Shown here: positions 46,117-54,888 of the stretch, one piece after another
Layout: each line of letters starts with the position of its first letter
How positions within the stretch are numbered: the stretch's first letter is position 1
Source of the DNA: DATADD01 sp046262355
GTDB lineage: Bacteria > Actinomycetota > CADDZG01 > WHSQ01
DNA length: 64,000 nt
Assembly: GCA_046262355.1 (NCBI GenBank)
Contig: JBHEMX010000099.1
Location: forward strand, 43,896 to 107,895
Direction: 5' to 3'
The notes under the pieces: model-generated
What the model was told of the DNA's origin: nothing
Database searches by the model: none
What the model saw: the letters and a program-made list of their open reading frames with translations, nothing else
Position numbers and translations under genes: made by a program

Positions 46117-46920
46117 CCGGTCACGGCGGCTGACAGAGCTGCGCAAGGAGAAGGCCGCGGATCGCCCCGCAACCCCCGCACGTCCGACCACGGGAAGCCC
46201 CGCGCCGCGAGCCGGCGAGGGGTGGGAGGGAAGAGCGAGGTGTGGACGGGAAAGAGCGAGGCGATGAGGCCGGAGCTCCACGACCTCCGGAGACGACTTC
46301 ATGCCAAGGTCGCGCAGGAGCTGGGCAACGTCCTCTATCAGCAGGACCTCGAGGCGGAGCGCCTGTCGCAGCTGGTCGTCGAGCACATCTCCCGGCTACT
46401 GCGCGAGGAAACAACGCCGATGTCGGCGTCGGAGCGCAACGCCCTGCTGAGCGACCTCGAAGGCGACGTGCTGGGCCACGGGCCGATCGAGGAGCTGCTG
46501 GTCGATCCAGACATCACCGAGGTCATGGTCAACGGACCGCGCGAGATCTACATCGAGCGGCGCGGGAAGCTGTACAGGACCAACCGACGGTTCGTCGACG
46601 CCAACCACCTGCGCGGAGTGATAGACGCGATAGTGGCGCGCGTCGGGCGCCGCATCGACGAGTCTTCGCCCATGGTCGACGCGCGCCTGCCGGACGGCTC
46701 GCGCGTGAACGCGATCATCCATCCCCTCGCGATCGGCGGACCGTTCCTCACTATCCGCAAGTTCTCGGCAGAGCCACTGACCGACGCCGACCTGATCCGT
46801 TTCGGCACCCTGACCCCCACCCGTCGCCGATTTCTTGCGTCTGAGCGTGCTCGGCAAGATGAACCTAGATCATCTCCGGCGGGACCGGCGCCGGCAAGAC
46901 CAGCACGCTGAACGTGCTGC
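46109..46920 (+). pseudogene. cpaF: CpaF/TadA secretion ATPase, frameshifted and truncated at Walker A
   Basis: It begins MSNRSRRLTELRKEKAAD, shifts frame in the linker (about 46215-46260) to RPELHDLRRRLHAKVAQELG, and holds the N-terminal domain (GPIEELLVDPDITEVMVNGP, DESSPMVDARLPDGSRVNA). Two more shifts near 46820 and 46868 restore VADFLRLSVLGKMN and then ISGGTGAGKTSTLNVL, the Walker A. At 46920 it stops and joins the tail of tadC. The Walker B, Asp- and His-boxes are missing. Confidence 0.8.
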
Positions 46921-47028
46921 GCCAAGACGCCCGTGAAGCTCCTGTTCCCGCTGATCCTGTGCATCTTCACGGTTCTCGTCGGCCCCGCCGCCATCAACAT
47001 CATGACGCAGCTCTTCGGCAACCTCTGA
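46921..47028 (+). pseudogene. tadC: TadC remnant (last 35 codons)
   Basis: In the frame starting AKTPVKLLFPLILCIFTV and ending at TGA 47026-47028 is the C-terminal membrane helix of a TadC/GspF-type pilus platform protein. The rest of TadC and all of TadB are gone. The junction with the cpaF Walker A at 46920/46921 marks a deletion that in a normal order would remove about 3 kb. Confidence 0.7.
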
Positions 47029-47109
47029 GACGGCCCGCGCTCGAGGGGCGATCGTAATCGGCACAGCCAAATCCGCCGGGGGGCGGAAACGTCCTTCTAG
47101 GCTTGCCCG

Positions 47110-47901
47110 ATGGATGCAGCCGCCCTGCCGCTGTCGCCGTCGAGCGCGTCGGATTTCAAGAGCTGCCCACAGCTCTTCAAGTACCGAGCGATCGACCGGC
47201 TGGCCGAGCCTCCTTCCACGGCTGCGGCGCGCGGCTCGCTGGTCCACTTGGTGCTCGAGAGGCTCTTCGCCGAGGAGCCGCTCGAGCGGACGCCCGCCAA
47301 GGCGCACGACCTCCTCGTTGCCCACTGGGACGAGCTTCGCAACGAAGAGGAGGCGAGGCCCGAGGAGCTCGATGACGCCGAAGAGCGAGCCTGGCTCGAC
47401 GCCGCTCACCGGCTGCTCGACAACTACTTCAAGCTCGAGGACCCTCGGGCGCTGGAGGCAACGCGGCTGGAGTGGCGCGTGGAGCACGAGCTGGCGGACA
47501 TACATCTGCGCGGCGTGATAGATCGCCTCGAGGTTCACGACGACGGATCGTGGACGCTGACCGACTACAAGACCGGGCGGGTGCCGGGTGAGTCGCGCGA
47601 GCAGGCCGCGTTTTTCGGACTGCGCTTCTATGCGCTGATGTGCTGGAGGGCCTTCGGCGTGCTGCCCAAGAACATCAGGTTGGTGTATCTCTCGGACCCG
47701 GCGATCCTGACCCTCAACCCACACGAGCGGATGCTCGTCGCGTTCGAGCGCCAGATGCAGGCGCTTGGCGTGGCCATAAGACGCGCGTCGGCGAACGACG
47801 ACTGGAGGGCGCGCCCGTCGCCGTTCTGCATGGCGTGCCCGCATCAGGCTCGCTGCCCCGCATGGGCCGCGAGCGAGTCGGTCGACGACACGCCGCGCTG
47901 A
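47110..47901 (+). CDS. RecB-family PD-(D/E)XK nuclease with iron-sulfur cysteines
   Basis: This is a 263-residue stand-alone nuclease. It begins LSPSSASDFKSCPQLFKYRA (first cluster Cys), has RGSLVHLVLERLF, the core WTLTDYKTGRVPGE with Asp and Lys, and ends FCMACPHQARCPAWA with three cysteines. This is the RecB C-terminal fold without a helicase, similar to the nuclease domain of the AdnB-like protein. Likely roles are DNA repair or processing. It starts 81 bp after the tadC remnant. Confidence 0.85.
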   Translation: MDAAALPLSPSSASDFKSCPQLFKYRAIDRLAEPPSTAAARGSLVHLVLERLFAEEPLERTPAKAHDLLVAHWDELRNEEEARPEELDDAEERAWLDAAHRLLDNYFKLEDPRALEATRLEWRVEHELADIHLRGVIDRLEVHDDGSWTLTDYKTGRVPGESREQAAFFGLRFYALMCWRAFGVLPKNIRLVYLSDPAILTLNPHERMLVAFERQMQALGVAIRRASANDDWRARPSPFCMACPHQARCPAWAASESVDDTPR

Positions 47902-48068
47902 GCGGCTGAGGTTCCTCCGGAGCTGCTTCTGTGGCGCTCAGGTCGCAATCGAGCCGCGCCGGGCGCGCGGCCCCGCGCCCGGCGGAGGCTTCTCATCTCA
48001 GAACCGGGGTGCTCGGTGGGCGAGCGTGACGGTACGCAGAGCCCAAAGAGACTTGAAGGTGCCGAACG

Positions 48069-48236
48069 CTAAGAGGCGTTCTTGGGCAGCATGCGGGTCA
48101 TCTTCGTCCCGCACACGGGACACGAGCCCTGGGCCGCCTTGGAGCCGTTCTCGAGCGTCCTGACCTCTCCCTCGAAGTCACGCTTCTGACGGCACTTCAC
48201 GCAATAGCCGTTGTAAGTTTCTGCCACCGTTGCCAC
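48069..48236 (-). CDS. Small zinc-ribbon protein (DUF5679-like)
   Basis: A 55-residue protein with YCVKCRQKRDF and SCPVCGTKM forms one zinc ribbon, the DUF5679 pattern of actinobacteria and thermophiles. Function unknown. Two in-frame GTG codons (48236 and 48227) are possible starts after AGGAAGGG; family members usually begin at the second, giving 52 residues. Confidence 0.8.
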   Translation of the reverse strand: MATVAETYNGYCVKCRQKRDFEGEVRTLENGSKAAQGSCPVCGTKMTRMLPKNAS

Positions 48237-48319
48237 ACTCCCTTCCTGATCTCTGGGGCGGGGGCGATGCGCCCTGCGCCTATCGTGCCACCTCCCACGC
48301 CGCACGAGTGGATTTCCGC

Positions 48320-49294
48320 TCACGCAGAGTGAGTGTTCCTGTCCGTTTCGCCCCTTTCCGGGGGCGGCCCATCACTCTCCGTAGTGGCGTATCCATCGTC
48401 GTCGGGGGGTGGGTCCGCCCAGCGTGGCGGCGCGCCACGATAGCGCGCCAGGAGCGCAGCGGAGACCACCACCACCGTGAGGGCGAGCCACTGGCTGCCG
48501 GTAAGGCCGAGGTAGCGCCGGTCCACGCGCAGGAAATCCGTGAAGACCCGCATCGCCCCGTACCACAGGGCGAAGGTGAGCGTGAGGAAACCGGTCCCGT
48601 GCCGGCGCCGCCCGAGCCACAGCAGCACGCCGAGGAGGACCAGCGTGGACACGAAGTCGTACAGCGCCGTCTGGTGCAGCGGGAGGTCGAAGCAACCGAG
48701 CGAGGGCGGATCGCCCTGGGCGAGCGCCGCGCGATAGACGCGTGCGGGAACGGGCTCTGCGCCGCCCGCCTCGCCGAGACAGAGCCATGCCCACGGCAGC
48801 TTCGTGGGCGTCCCGAGGTGGTCTCCGATGATGAGGTCCCCGACACGTCCGACAACGATGCCGAGCGCGAGCCCCGGGGCGGTGAGATCCAAACTGCGCC
48901 AGAACCCCATCCGTCGCTTTCTCATGTACGGCAGCGCCCCGAGGATGCCTCCGGTGATCCCGCCCAGCAGCGAGATGCCCCCCTCCCACACCCGGAGGAC
49001 GCCGAGCGGATCCCCGCCACCGTCGGTGACCTCGGGGATGTGTCCGAGCACATATCCGAGACGCGCTCCGACGATGGCGCCGATCAATGCGTAGAAGAGC
49101 GCGTTCCAGATGTCCGCCTCCGAGGGTCCGCCGCGCTCGCGCGCCCTCCGCGCGAGGACCTGGGCGCCGAGGAGGTAGCCGGCCGCGATGCCGATGCCAT
49201 GCGGCGATATCGCCACCGGTCCGACGTGAATGCGAGAGAGGATCTCCCAGGCCAGCGGATCGCTGCCGAACCTGACCGCTGCGCCGAGGATCAC
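48320..49294 (-). CDS. lgt: Prolipoprotein diacylglyceryl transferase
   Basis: This 324-residue inner-membrane enzyme attaches diacylglycerol to the lipobox Cys of prolipoproteins such as the sugar-binding lipoprotein in this window. Seven membrane segments are visible. The Lgt signature is GRVGDLIIGDHLGTPTKLPW (consensus GRIGNFxNGE), with the conserved Asn and Glu replaced by Asp and Asp. A C-terminal hydrophilic tail is present. The GTG at 49294 overlaps the thyX stop as GTGA, so it is preferred over an ATG 30 nt upstream. Confidence 0.88.
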   Translation of the reverse strand: MILGAAVRFGSDPLAWEILSRIHVGPVAISPHGIGIAAGYLLGAQVLARRARERGGPSEADIWNALFYALIGAIVGARLGYVLGHIPEVTDGGGDPLGVLRVWEGGISLLGGITGGILGALPYMRKRRMGFWRSLDLTAPGLALGIVVGRVGDLIIGDHLGTPTKLPWAWLCLGEAGGAEPVPARVYRAALAQGDPPSLGCFDLPLHQTALYDFVSTLVLLGVLLWLGRRRHGTGFLTLTFALWYGAMRVFTDFLRVDRRYLGLTGSQWLALTVVVVSAALLARYRGAPPRWADPPPDDDGYATTESDGPPPERGETDRNTHSA

Positions 49295-50031
49295 GGCACC
49301 GTGCGACCGAACTCCACGAAGCACTCGTGGGTCACGGGCATCTTCTCTGCGAACAGCCGCTCGACCGCCTCGGCGTAGGTGCGGATCTCGTACTGCGCGT
49401 TCGGGGAGTTGCGCAGGGAAATAAAGTTCATCAGAGAGCGCGCGTTGAGGGTCCAGTAGAACTGGGTGTAGATGCCGAACGGAAGGACCGCGCGCGCGAG
49501 CTCCTTGGCCACGCCCTTGGCGATCAGTGCCTCGTATTCCTCGTAGAGCTGCTTGTAGATCCTGTGGAAGGTATCGATGGTTTGGGCGGCGACGGCCCCC
49601 TCGAGGGGCTCGAAGGAGTAGGCGCCCGGCTTGCCGACCTGGGTTCTGACCGCGGTTGCCGAAGGCACGTAGAAGTCGGCCGAGAGCTGATGGTACCGAG
49701 CCGATTCCTCATTGAAGGAACCAACCCGGTGTCGGAACCACTCGCGCGCGACGAAGATCGGGGTGCGGATATGGAAGCGGAAAGAGTTGTGCTCGAAAGG
49801 AGTTCCGTGGTGATCGCGCATCAAGAAGCGGATCAGGCCCTTGTCGCGCTCCTCCATCACGTCTCTGCGCACCGCGAAGCTCACGCGCGCGCCGTTCACG
49901 ACCGAGAGGTCGTCGGCCATCGCTTCGTCGAGACGCACGAAGCCGTGATCGAAGACCCTGAGTTCGCCCGGTTTGTCTCCCGGGCGGATGTCCGGCTCGG
50001 ACGGCTGCGGTCCCCCAGGGTTGTCTGACAT
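49291..50031 (-). CDS. thyX: Flavin-dependent thymidylate synthase ThyX
   Basis: This 246-residue enzyme makes dTMP from dUMP using FAD and methylenetetrahydrofolate. The ThyX motif RHRVGSFNEESARY (RHRxxSxNExSxR) is present, and the C-terminal segment TLNARSLMNFISLRNSPNAQ binds the base. No thyA is visible in the window. The gene overlaps lgt by 4 bp (GTGA) and appears leaderless: TATACT lies 8 nt before the ATG. Confidence 0.93.
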   Translation of the reverse strand: MSDNPGGPQPSEPDIRPGDKPGELRVFDHGFVRLDEAMADDLSVVNGARVSFAVRRDVMEERDKGLIRFLMRDHHGTPFEHNSFRFHIRTPIFVAREWFRHRVGSFNEESARYHQLSADFYVPSATAVRTQVGKPGAYSFEPLEGAVAAQTIDTFHRIYKQLYEEYEALIAKGVAKELARAVLPFGIYTQFYWTLNARSLMNFISLRNSPNAQYEIRTYAEAVERLFAEKMPVTHECFVEFGRTVP

Positions 50032-50039
50032 CGAACGGG

Positions 50040-50045
50040 AGTATA
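50040..50045 (-). promoter_or_regulatory. -10 element of thyX (leaderless type)
   Basis: TATACT on the reverse strand lies 8 nt before the ATG at 50031. No Shine-Dalgarno sequence is present. Confidence 0.5.
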
Positions 50046-50156
50046 GAGATGGGGTATGTCGAACATCCCCCGGCGTGCAGCCGTCCCGCTCGTCCCCAGA
50101 CCGATCGACCCCCGAGAAGCGGCGCCCGATCCCCCGACCGGGCGCAGATAGCGCAG

Positions 50157-51815
50157 ATGGAGACCGTCCGGGCGCCGCGGGGAACCGAGATGAGCTGCAA
50201 GGGCTGGCCACAGGAGGCTGCCCTGCGCATGCTCATGAACAACCTCGACCCGGACGTGGCCGAGCGGCCCCAGGACCTCGTCGTCTACGGAGGCTCCGGT
50301 CGGGCGGCGCGCAGCCCGGAGGCGTTCCACGCTCTCGTGCGCTCACTCCGCGAGCTGGGCTCAGACGAGACCCTCGTGGTCCAGTCGGGCAAGCCCGTCG
50401 GCGTGTTCCGCACGCACGAGCGAGCGCCGCGCGTGCTCATCTCCAACGCCATGCTGGTGCCGGCGTGGGCGACGTGGGAGGAGTTTCACCGCCTGGAGGC
50501 CCTCGGGCTCACGATGTACGGCCAGATGACCGCAGGCTCGTGGATCTACATCGGGACGCAGGGCATCCTGCAGGGCACCTACGAGACGCTCGCCGAGCTC
50601 GCGGCGCGCCGCTTCGGCGGATCCCTCGGGGGCCGGGTCGTGCTCACCGCGGGCCTCGGGGGCATGGGCGGAGCGCAGCCGCTGGCCGTGACGATGAACG
50701 GAGGCGTCGCGCTGTGCCTCGAGGTCGACCCGGCGCGCATCTCCCGGCGCGCCGGCACCCGCTACCTCGACCGCCACACGGACGCGCTCGAAGAGGCCCT
50801 TGCATGGGTCGAGGACGCCCGCGGCGCGCGGCGCGCCGAGTCGATCGGGCTCGTGGGCAACGCCGCCGAGGTCCTTCCGGCGCTTCTCGCCCGAGGCTTC
50901 GAACCTGACGTCGTGACCGATCAGACGTCCGCCCACGACCTCCTGGACGGATACGTGCCGAGCGGGTTCCGCCTCGACGACGCCGAGGCGCTACGACGCG
51001 AGGACCCGGACACGTACGTCAAGCGCTCGCTGGAGTCGGTCGCGGCGCACGTCGAGGCGTGGCTCGGCTTCCAGGAGCGAGGCGTGGTCTGCTTCGAGTA
51101 CGGCAACAACATCCGCGCCCAGGCGGTCAAGGGGGGCGTGCCGAACGCGTTCGACATCCCCGGCTTCGTGCAGGAGTACATGCGGCCTCTGTTCTGTGAA
51201 GGCAAGGGACCTTTCCGCTGGGCGGCGTTGTCGGGCGACCCCGCCGATATCAAGGTCACCGACGAGACCATCCTCCGGCTCTTCCCCGACGACGACCGGC
51301 TGCAACGCTGGATCCGCATGGCGTCGGAACGGGTCGCGTTCCAGGGGTTGCCTGCGCGCATCTGCTGGCTCGGGTACGGCGAGCGAGCGCGCGCCGGACT
51401 GGCGTTCAACGAGCTCGTGGCAAGCGGAGGTGTGAGCGCCCCCATCGTCATCGGGCGCGACCACCTCGACGCGGGCTCCGTTGCGTCGCCCCATCGCGAG
51501 ACCGAGGGCATGATCGACGGCTCGGACGCTATCGCGGACTGGCCGATCCTCAACGCGCTCTTGAACACCTCAGCCGGCGCGCACTGGGTCTCGGTGCATC
51601 ACGGCGGAGGCGTCGGCATCGGCCTTTCGATCCACGCGGGCATGGTCGTAGTCGCGGACGGCAGCGCAGATGCCGCCGAGCGCCTCGAGCGTGTGCTCGA
51701 CACCGATCCCGGTCTCGGCGTCGTGCGTCACGCCGACGCCGGCTACCGTGCGGCGATCCGCGTGTCCCGTGAGCGCAACGTCAGGTTGCCGAGCGAGCCG
51801 GAGGCACGCGACTAG
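50157..51815 (+). CDS. hutU: Urocanate hydratase
   Basis: This is a 552-residue enzyme, the second step of histidine degradation (urocanate to imidazolonepropionate). It begins MSCKGWPQEAALRMLMNNLD after a short leader, has the NAD-binding GLGGMGGAQPLAVTMN and the active-site Cys in PLFCEGKGPFRWAALSGDP. Length matches the family (about 555). The ATG at 50157 is taken because the family N-terminus begins a few residues later. It faces the amidohydrolase gene, whose stop is 10 bp away. Confidence 0.94.
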   Translation: METVRAPRGTEMSCKGWPQEAALRMLMNNLDPDVAERPQDLVVYGGSGRAARSPEAFHALVRSLRELGSDETLVVQSGKPVGVFRTHERAPRVLISNAMLVPAWATWEEFHRLEALGLTMYGQMTAGSWIYIGTQGILQGTYETLAELAARRFGGSLGGRVVLTAGLGGMGGAQPLAVTMNGGVALCLEVDPARISRRAGTRYLDRHTDALEEALAWVEDARGARRAESIGLVGNAAEVLPALLARGFEPDVVTDQTSAHDLLDGYVPSGFRLDDAEALRREDPDTYVKRSLESVAAHVEAWLGFQERGVVCFEYGNNIRAQAVKGGVPNAFDIPGFVQEYMRPLFCEGKGPFRWAALSGDPADIKVTDETILRLFPDDDRLQRWIRMASERVAFQGLPARICWLGYGERARAGLAFNELVASGGVSAPIVIGRDHLDAGSVASPHRETEGMIDGSDAIADWPILNALLNTSAGAHWVSVHHGGGVGIGLSIHAGMVVVADGSADAAERLERVLDTDPGLGVVRHADAGYRAAIRVSRERNVRLPSEPEARD

Positions 51816-51824
51816 CAGCCGTGC

Positions 51825-53141
51825 TCAAGGACGTCGCCAGCCTGCGGTGGCGGTGGCGACGCGCGCTCGCACCTCGTCGAGGTCGAAGCGCACGAGCCGG
51901 CCGCGCTCGACCACGACCTCCCCCGCGACCATCACACGCTCGATCGCGGTCGCCTGCATCGAGTTGACGATCTGACGCTCGAGGGTGACGAGAGGGTGCA
52001 GAGAGAGGTCGTCGAGATCGAGCGCGACGGCGTCCGCATATGCCCCGGCAGCGAAGGAGCCGGCGGGAAGACCGAGCACGTCTCCACCCGTTCGCGTTCC
52101 GAGCCGGAACGCAGTGACGGCGTCGAGTGCGCCGCCCTCGGTGAGGCGCGCCTTCGCCATCAACGACGCCGTCCTCATCTCATCGAAGACGCTTTGGCGG
52201 TTGTTGGCGCAGCCGCCATCGGGACCAAGTGCGACGCGCACGCCGCGCGCGAGCAGCTCCGGCAGTCGCGCGATGCCGTCTCCGAGGAACGCGTTGGCGC
52301 CGGGACAATGCACGACCGCGGCGTCGGCGGCCGCGAGGAGATCGGCCTCCTCGTCGTCTATCCAGACCGAGTGGACCGTGACGAGTCGTTCATCGAGCAA
52401 GCCCTCACGTGCGAGCAGTCGCACCGGCGTCGTCCCATAGCGCCTCCGAACCTGATCGCGCTCGTAGCGAGCCTCGGCGAGGTGTAGGTGGCACCGCACC
52501 TCCAGCTCGCGAGCGACCTCTTGTGCGATCCGGATGGTTGCAGGAGATGCGGCATGGAGCGAATGCGGTGCCGGCTGGACGGACACCATGTCGCCCCGCG
52601 CGTTAGATGCGGCCAGCTCGCGGCAACGCTGCGCCGCGTCTCCGGCCTCTTCCCTGTAACGGTCCGGGGCCCGCGAGGGCGCGTCGAGATCGTAGAACGC
52701 TCTTGCCAGCACCAGCCTGATACCCAGGTCCTCGGCGGCGCGTATCACGTGTCCGGCGTTGTCGTTGCCCGCATCGTGCAGGTAGAAGAAGTCCACGGTC
52801 GTCGTCACACCCGCGAGCAGCGCCTCTGCGAAGGCGAACAGCGCTCCGGCGTAGATCGTGTCTGCATCCAAACGCTCGGAGAACGGATAGAGGACGTCAT
52901 CTCGCCACCGCTCGAAGGGGCGGTCGTCGGCGAAGCCCTTGAGCAGATTCTGGAACGCGTGCCCGTGCGCGTTGACCGTCCCGGGAACGAGCGCGACGCG
53001 ACCCCAGTCCTCGACCTCCGTTGCGGGCGGCACGTCGTCGCGCCCGACGAGACCCAAGACGCGTTCGCCGTCGAGCAGCAACGCTTGCTCCTCGGCGAAC
53101 GCATCCCCGTCCCACACGAGCCTTGCGAGGATGGCGCGCAT
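51825..53141 (-). CDS. Amidohydrolase, probable formimidoylglutamate deiminase (HutF-like)
   Basis: This 438-residue TIM-barrel metal hydrolase has the metal motif NAHGHAFQNLLKG, then LHLAEARY, LVTVHSVWID and an Asp in ALGPDGGCANN. The family includes guanine deaminase, TrzN-like enzymes and HutF. Its place inside a hut cluster, next to hutU and hutI and without hutG, makes formiminoglutamate deiminase the best guess, but the family is broad. TAGACT lies 9 nt before the ATG. Confidence 0.65.
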   Translation of the reverse strand: MRAILARLVWDGDAFAEEQALLLDGERVLGLVGRDDVPPATEVEDWGRVALVPGTVNAHGHAFQNLLKGFADDRPFERWRDDVLYPFSERLDADTIYAGALFAFAEALLAGVTTTVDFFYLHDAGNDNAGHVIRAAEDLGIRLVLARAFYDLDAPSRAPDRYREEAGDAAQRCRELAASNARGDMVSVQPAPHSLHAASPATIRIAQEVARELEVRCHLHLAEARYERDQVRRRYGTTPVRLLAREGLLDERLVTVHSVWIDDEEADLLAAADAAVVHCPGANAFLGDGIARLPELLARGVRVALGPDGGCANNRQSVFDEMRTASLMAKARLTEGGALDAVTAFRLGTRTGGDVLGLPAGSFAAGAYADAVALDLDDLSLHPLVTLERQIVNSMQATAIERVMVAGEVVVERGRLVRFDLDEVRARVATATAGWRRP

Positions 53142-53343
53142 CTCGTCAGGAGTCTAGAGTCCGACGGTTGCGTCGAGAAGATGAGCGACAGCCCGATGGA
53201 CAGGGAACAGCCCACCGGCCCAAGAGAGAAGAGTTGTTCCATTGCACCAACGATGGTGATGTGCCACCCCCAGTAGTCGCCTCGCGGGCCGGAGAGAACA
53301 GCGAGAGAAACCTGGTTGCCCCCCAGAGTGTGAAGCGCCCGCT

Positions 53344-53349
53344 TAGGGT
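53344..53349 (+). promoter_or_regulatory. -10 element of hutH (leaderless type)
   Basis: TAGGGT ends 6 nt before the ATG at 53356 with no Shine-Dalgarno sequence. No clear -35 was found. Confidence 0.45.
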
Positions 53350-53355
53350 TGGCCG

Positions 53356-54885
53356 ATGACCGTCCTAGTAGGTCAGTCGCTCGGCTTCGACGACGTCGTT
53401 GCGGTTGCGATCGACGGCGTCGAGGTCGGCATCGCGCCGGACGTCGTCGAACGCGTCGGGCGCGCGCGCCGGGTCGTCGAGGACGCCGTCGCCGACGGCG
53501 CGACGATCTACGGGCTCACGACGGGATTCGGGGGGCTCTCGAACGTTCGCATCCCACACGCCCAAGCCGAGCGACTGCAACGAGACATCGTTCGCTCCCA
53601 TGCAACGGCCGTGGGTGCGCCGCTGCCCGAGGATGTCGTGCGGGCGATGATGCTGCTCAAGGCACGGACCTTCGCGTTCGGCATCTCAGGCGTGCGCTTC
53701 GCCTTGATCGAGGGCCTCGTGGCGATGCTCAACGCGCGCATCCACCCGGTCGTGCCCGCGCAGGGATCGCTCGGCGCCTCAGGCGACCTCGCGTTGCTCG
53801 CGCACCTCGCGCTGCCGCTGCTCGGCGAAGGAGAGGTCACAGGCGCCGGGCGGGCGCAGCCTGCCGCGCCGGCGTTGCGGGCGGCGGGATTGGAATCCCT
53901 CGAGCTATCCCTCAAAGAGGGGCTCGCGCTCGTCAACGGCACCGAGGCGATGCTGGCGCTGGGGATCCTGACCGCCGTGCGCGCCGAAACGCTCGCGCGC
54001 GCCGCGGACCTCGCCGGCGCGATGACACTCGAGGCCTGCCTCGGCACCGATCGAGCGTTCGACGAACGGCTGATCCGGCTGCGCCAGCACCCCGGCGCGC
54101 CTCCCGTCGCAAGCAACCTCAGATGCCTGCTGAAGGGCAGCGCGATCGTCGCGTCACATCGGGAGTCGGAGCACCTCGTCCAGGACGCCTACTCGCTGCG
54201 GTGCATCCCGCAGGTCCACGGCGCGTACCGCGACGGTCTCGCCTACGTGCGCGCAACGCTGGAGGCCGAGCTCGCATCCGCGATCGACAACCCGACGGTG
54301 ATCGCCGGCAGCGGCGAGGTCCTCTCGGGCGGCAACTTCCACGGGGAGGCGCTCGGTCTCGCGCTCGATCATCTCTGCCTCTGCCTCACAGGTCTCGGGA
54401 CCATCTCGGAGAGACGCGTGGCGCGTCTCGTCGATCCGCAGCTCAACAACGGTCTGCCTGCCTTCCTCACGCCCGATCCGGGCCTGCGGTCCGGCTTCAT
54501 GCTCGCCCACTACACGGCGGCCTCGCTCGTCGCCGAGAACCGCGCCCTCTGCTTCCCCGCATCCTCCGACTCGATCCCGACGTCGGCCGGGCAGGAGGAT
54601 CACGTAAGCATGGGTGCTACGTCGGCGCGCCGCGCGGCAGAGGTACTCGTCAACGCGCGCAACATCATCGCCATCGAGACCCTTGCTGCCTCTCAGGGCC
54701 TCGAGCTGCGAGCACCACTGACGGCTGCGCCGGGTACCGAGGCGGCGCGCCGTGCGGTGCGTACGGTCTCTCCGGCGCTGGAGCAGGATCGCTCGTTGAG
54801 CGGCGACATCGGCGCAGTCGCCGGGCTCATCGCGAGCAACGCGACGATCGCCGCAGCAGAGGAGCGCGTCGGCCGGCTGGAGTGA
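53356..54885 (+). CDS. hutH: Histidine ammonia-lyase
   Basis: This is a 509-residue enzyme, the first step of histidine degradation (histidine to urocanate and ammonia). The Ala-Ser-Gly triad that forms the MIO cofactor is at residues 141-143 (PAQGSLGASGDLALLAH), and the upstream Tyr lies in IYGLTTGFGGL. The QEDHVSMGATSARRA segment near residue 415 is also conserved. Length matches the family. Its stop is 3 bp from the convergent hutI stop. Confidence 0.95.
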   Translation: MTVLVGQSLGFDDVVAVAIDGVEVGIAPDVVERVGRARRVVEDAVADGATIYGLTTGFGGLSNVRIPHAQAERLQRDIVRSHATAVGAPLPEDVVRAMMLLKARTFAFGISGVRFALIEGLVAMLNARIHPVVPAQGSLGASGDLALLAHLALPLLGEGEVTGAGRAQPAAPALRAAGLESLELSLKEGLALVNGTEAMLALGILTAVRAETLARAADLAGAMTLEACLGTDRAFDERLIRLRQHPGAPPVASNLRCLLKGSAIVASHRESEHLVQDAYSLRCIPQVHGAYRDGLAYVRATLEAELASAIDNPTVIAGSGEVLSGGNFHGEALGLALDHLCLCLTGLGTISERRVARLVDPQLNNGLPAFLTPDPGLRSGFMLAHYTAASLVAENRALCFPASSDSIPTSAGQEDHVSMGATSARRAAEVLVNARNIIAIETLAASQGLELRAPLTAAPGTEAARRAVRTVSPALEQDRSLSGDIGAVAGLIASNATIAAAEERVGRLE

Positions 54886-54888
54886 CGC

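Noticed and set aside
44912..46920. Programmed frameshifting in cpaE or cpaF
   Set aside because: Shifts are scattered, not at slippery heptamers, and the downstream region is deleted. Decay or sequencing error explains them better.
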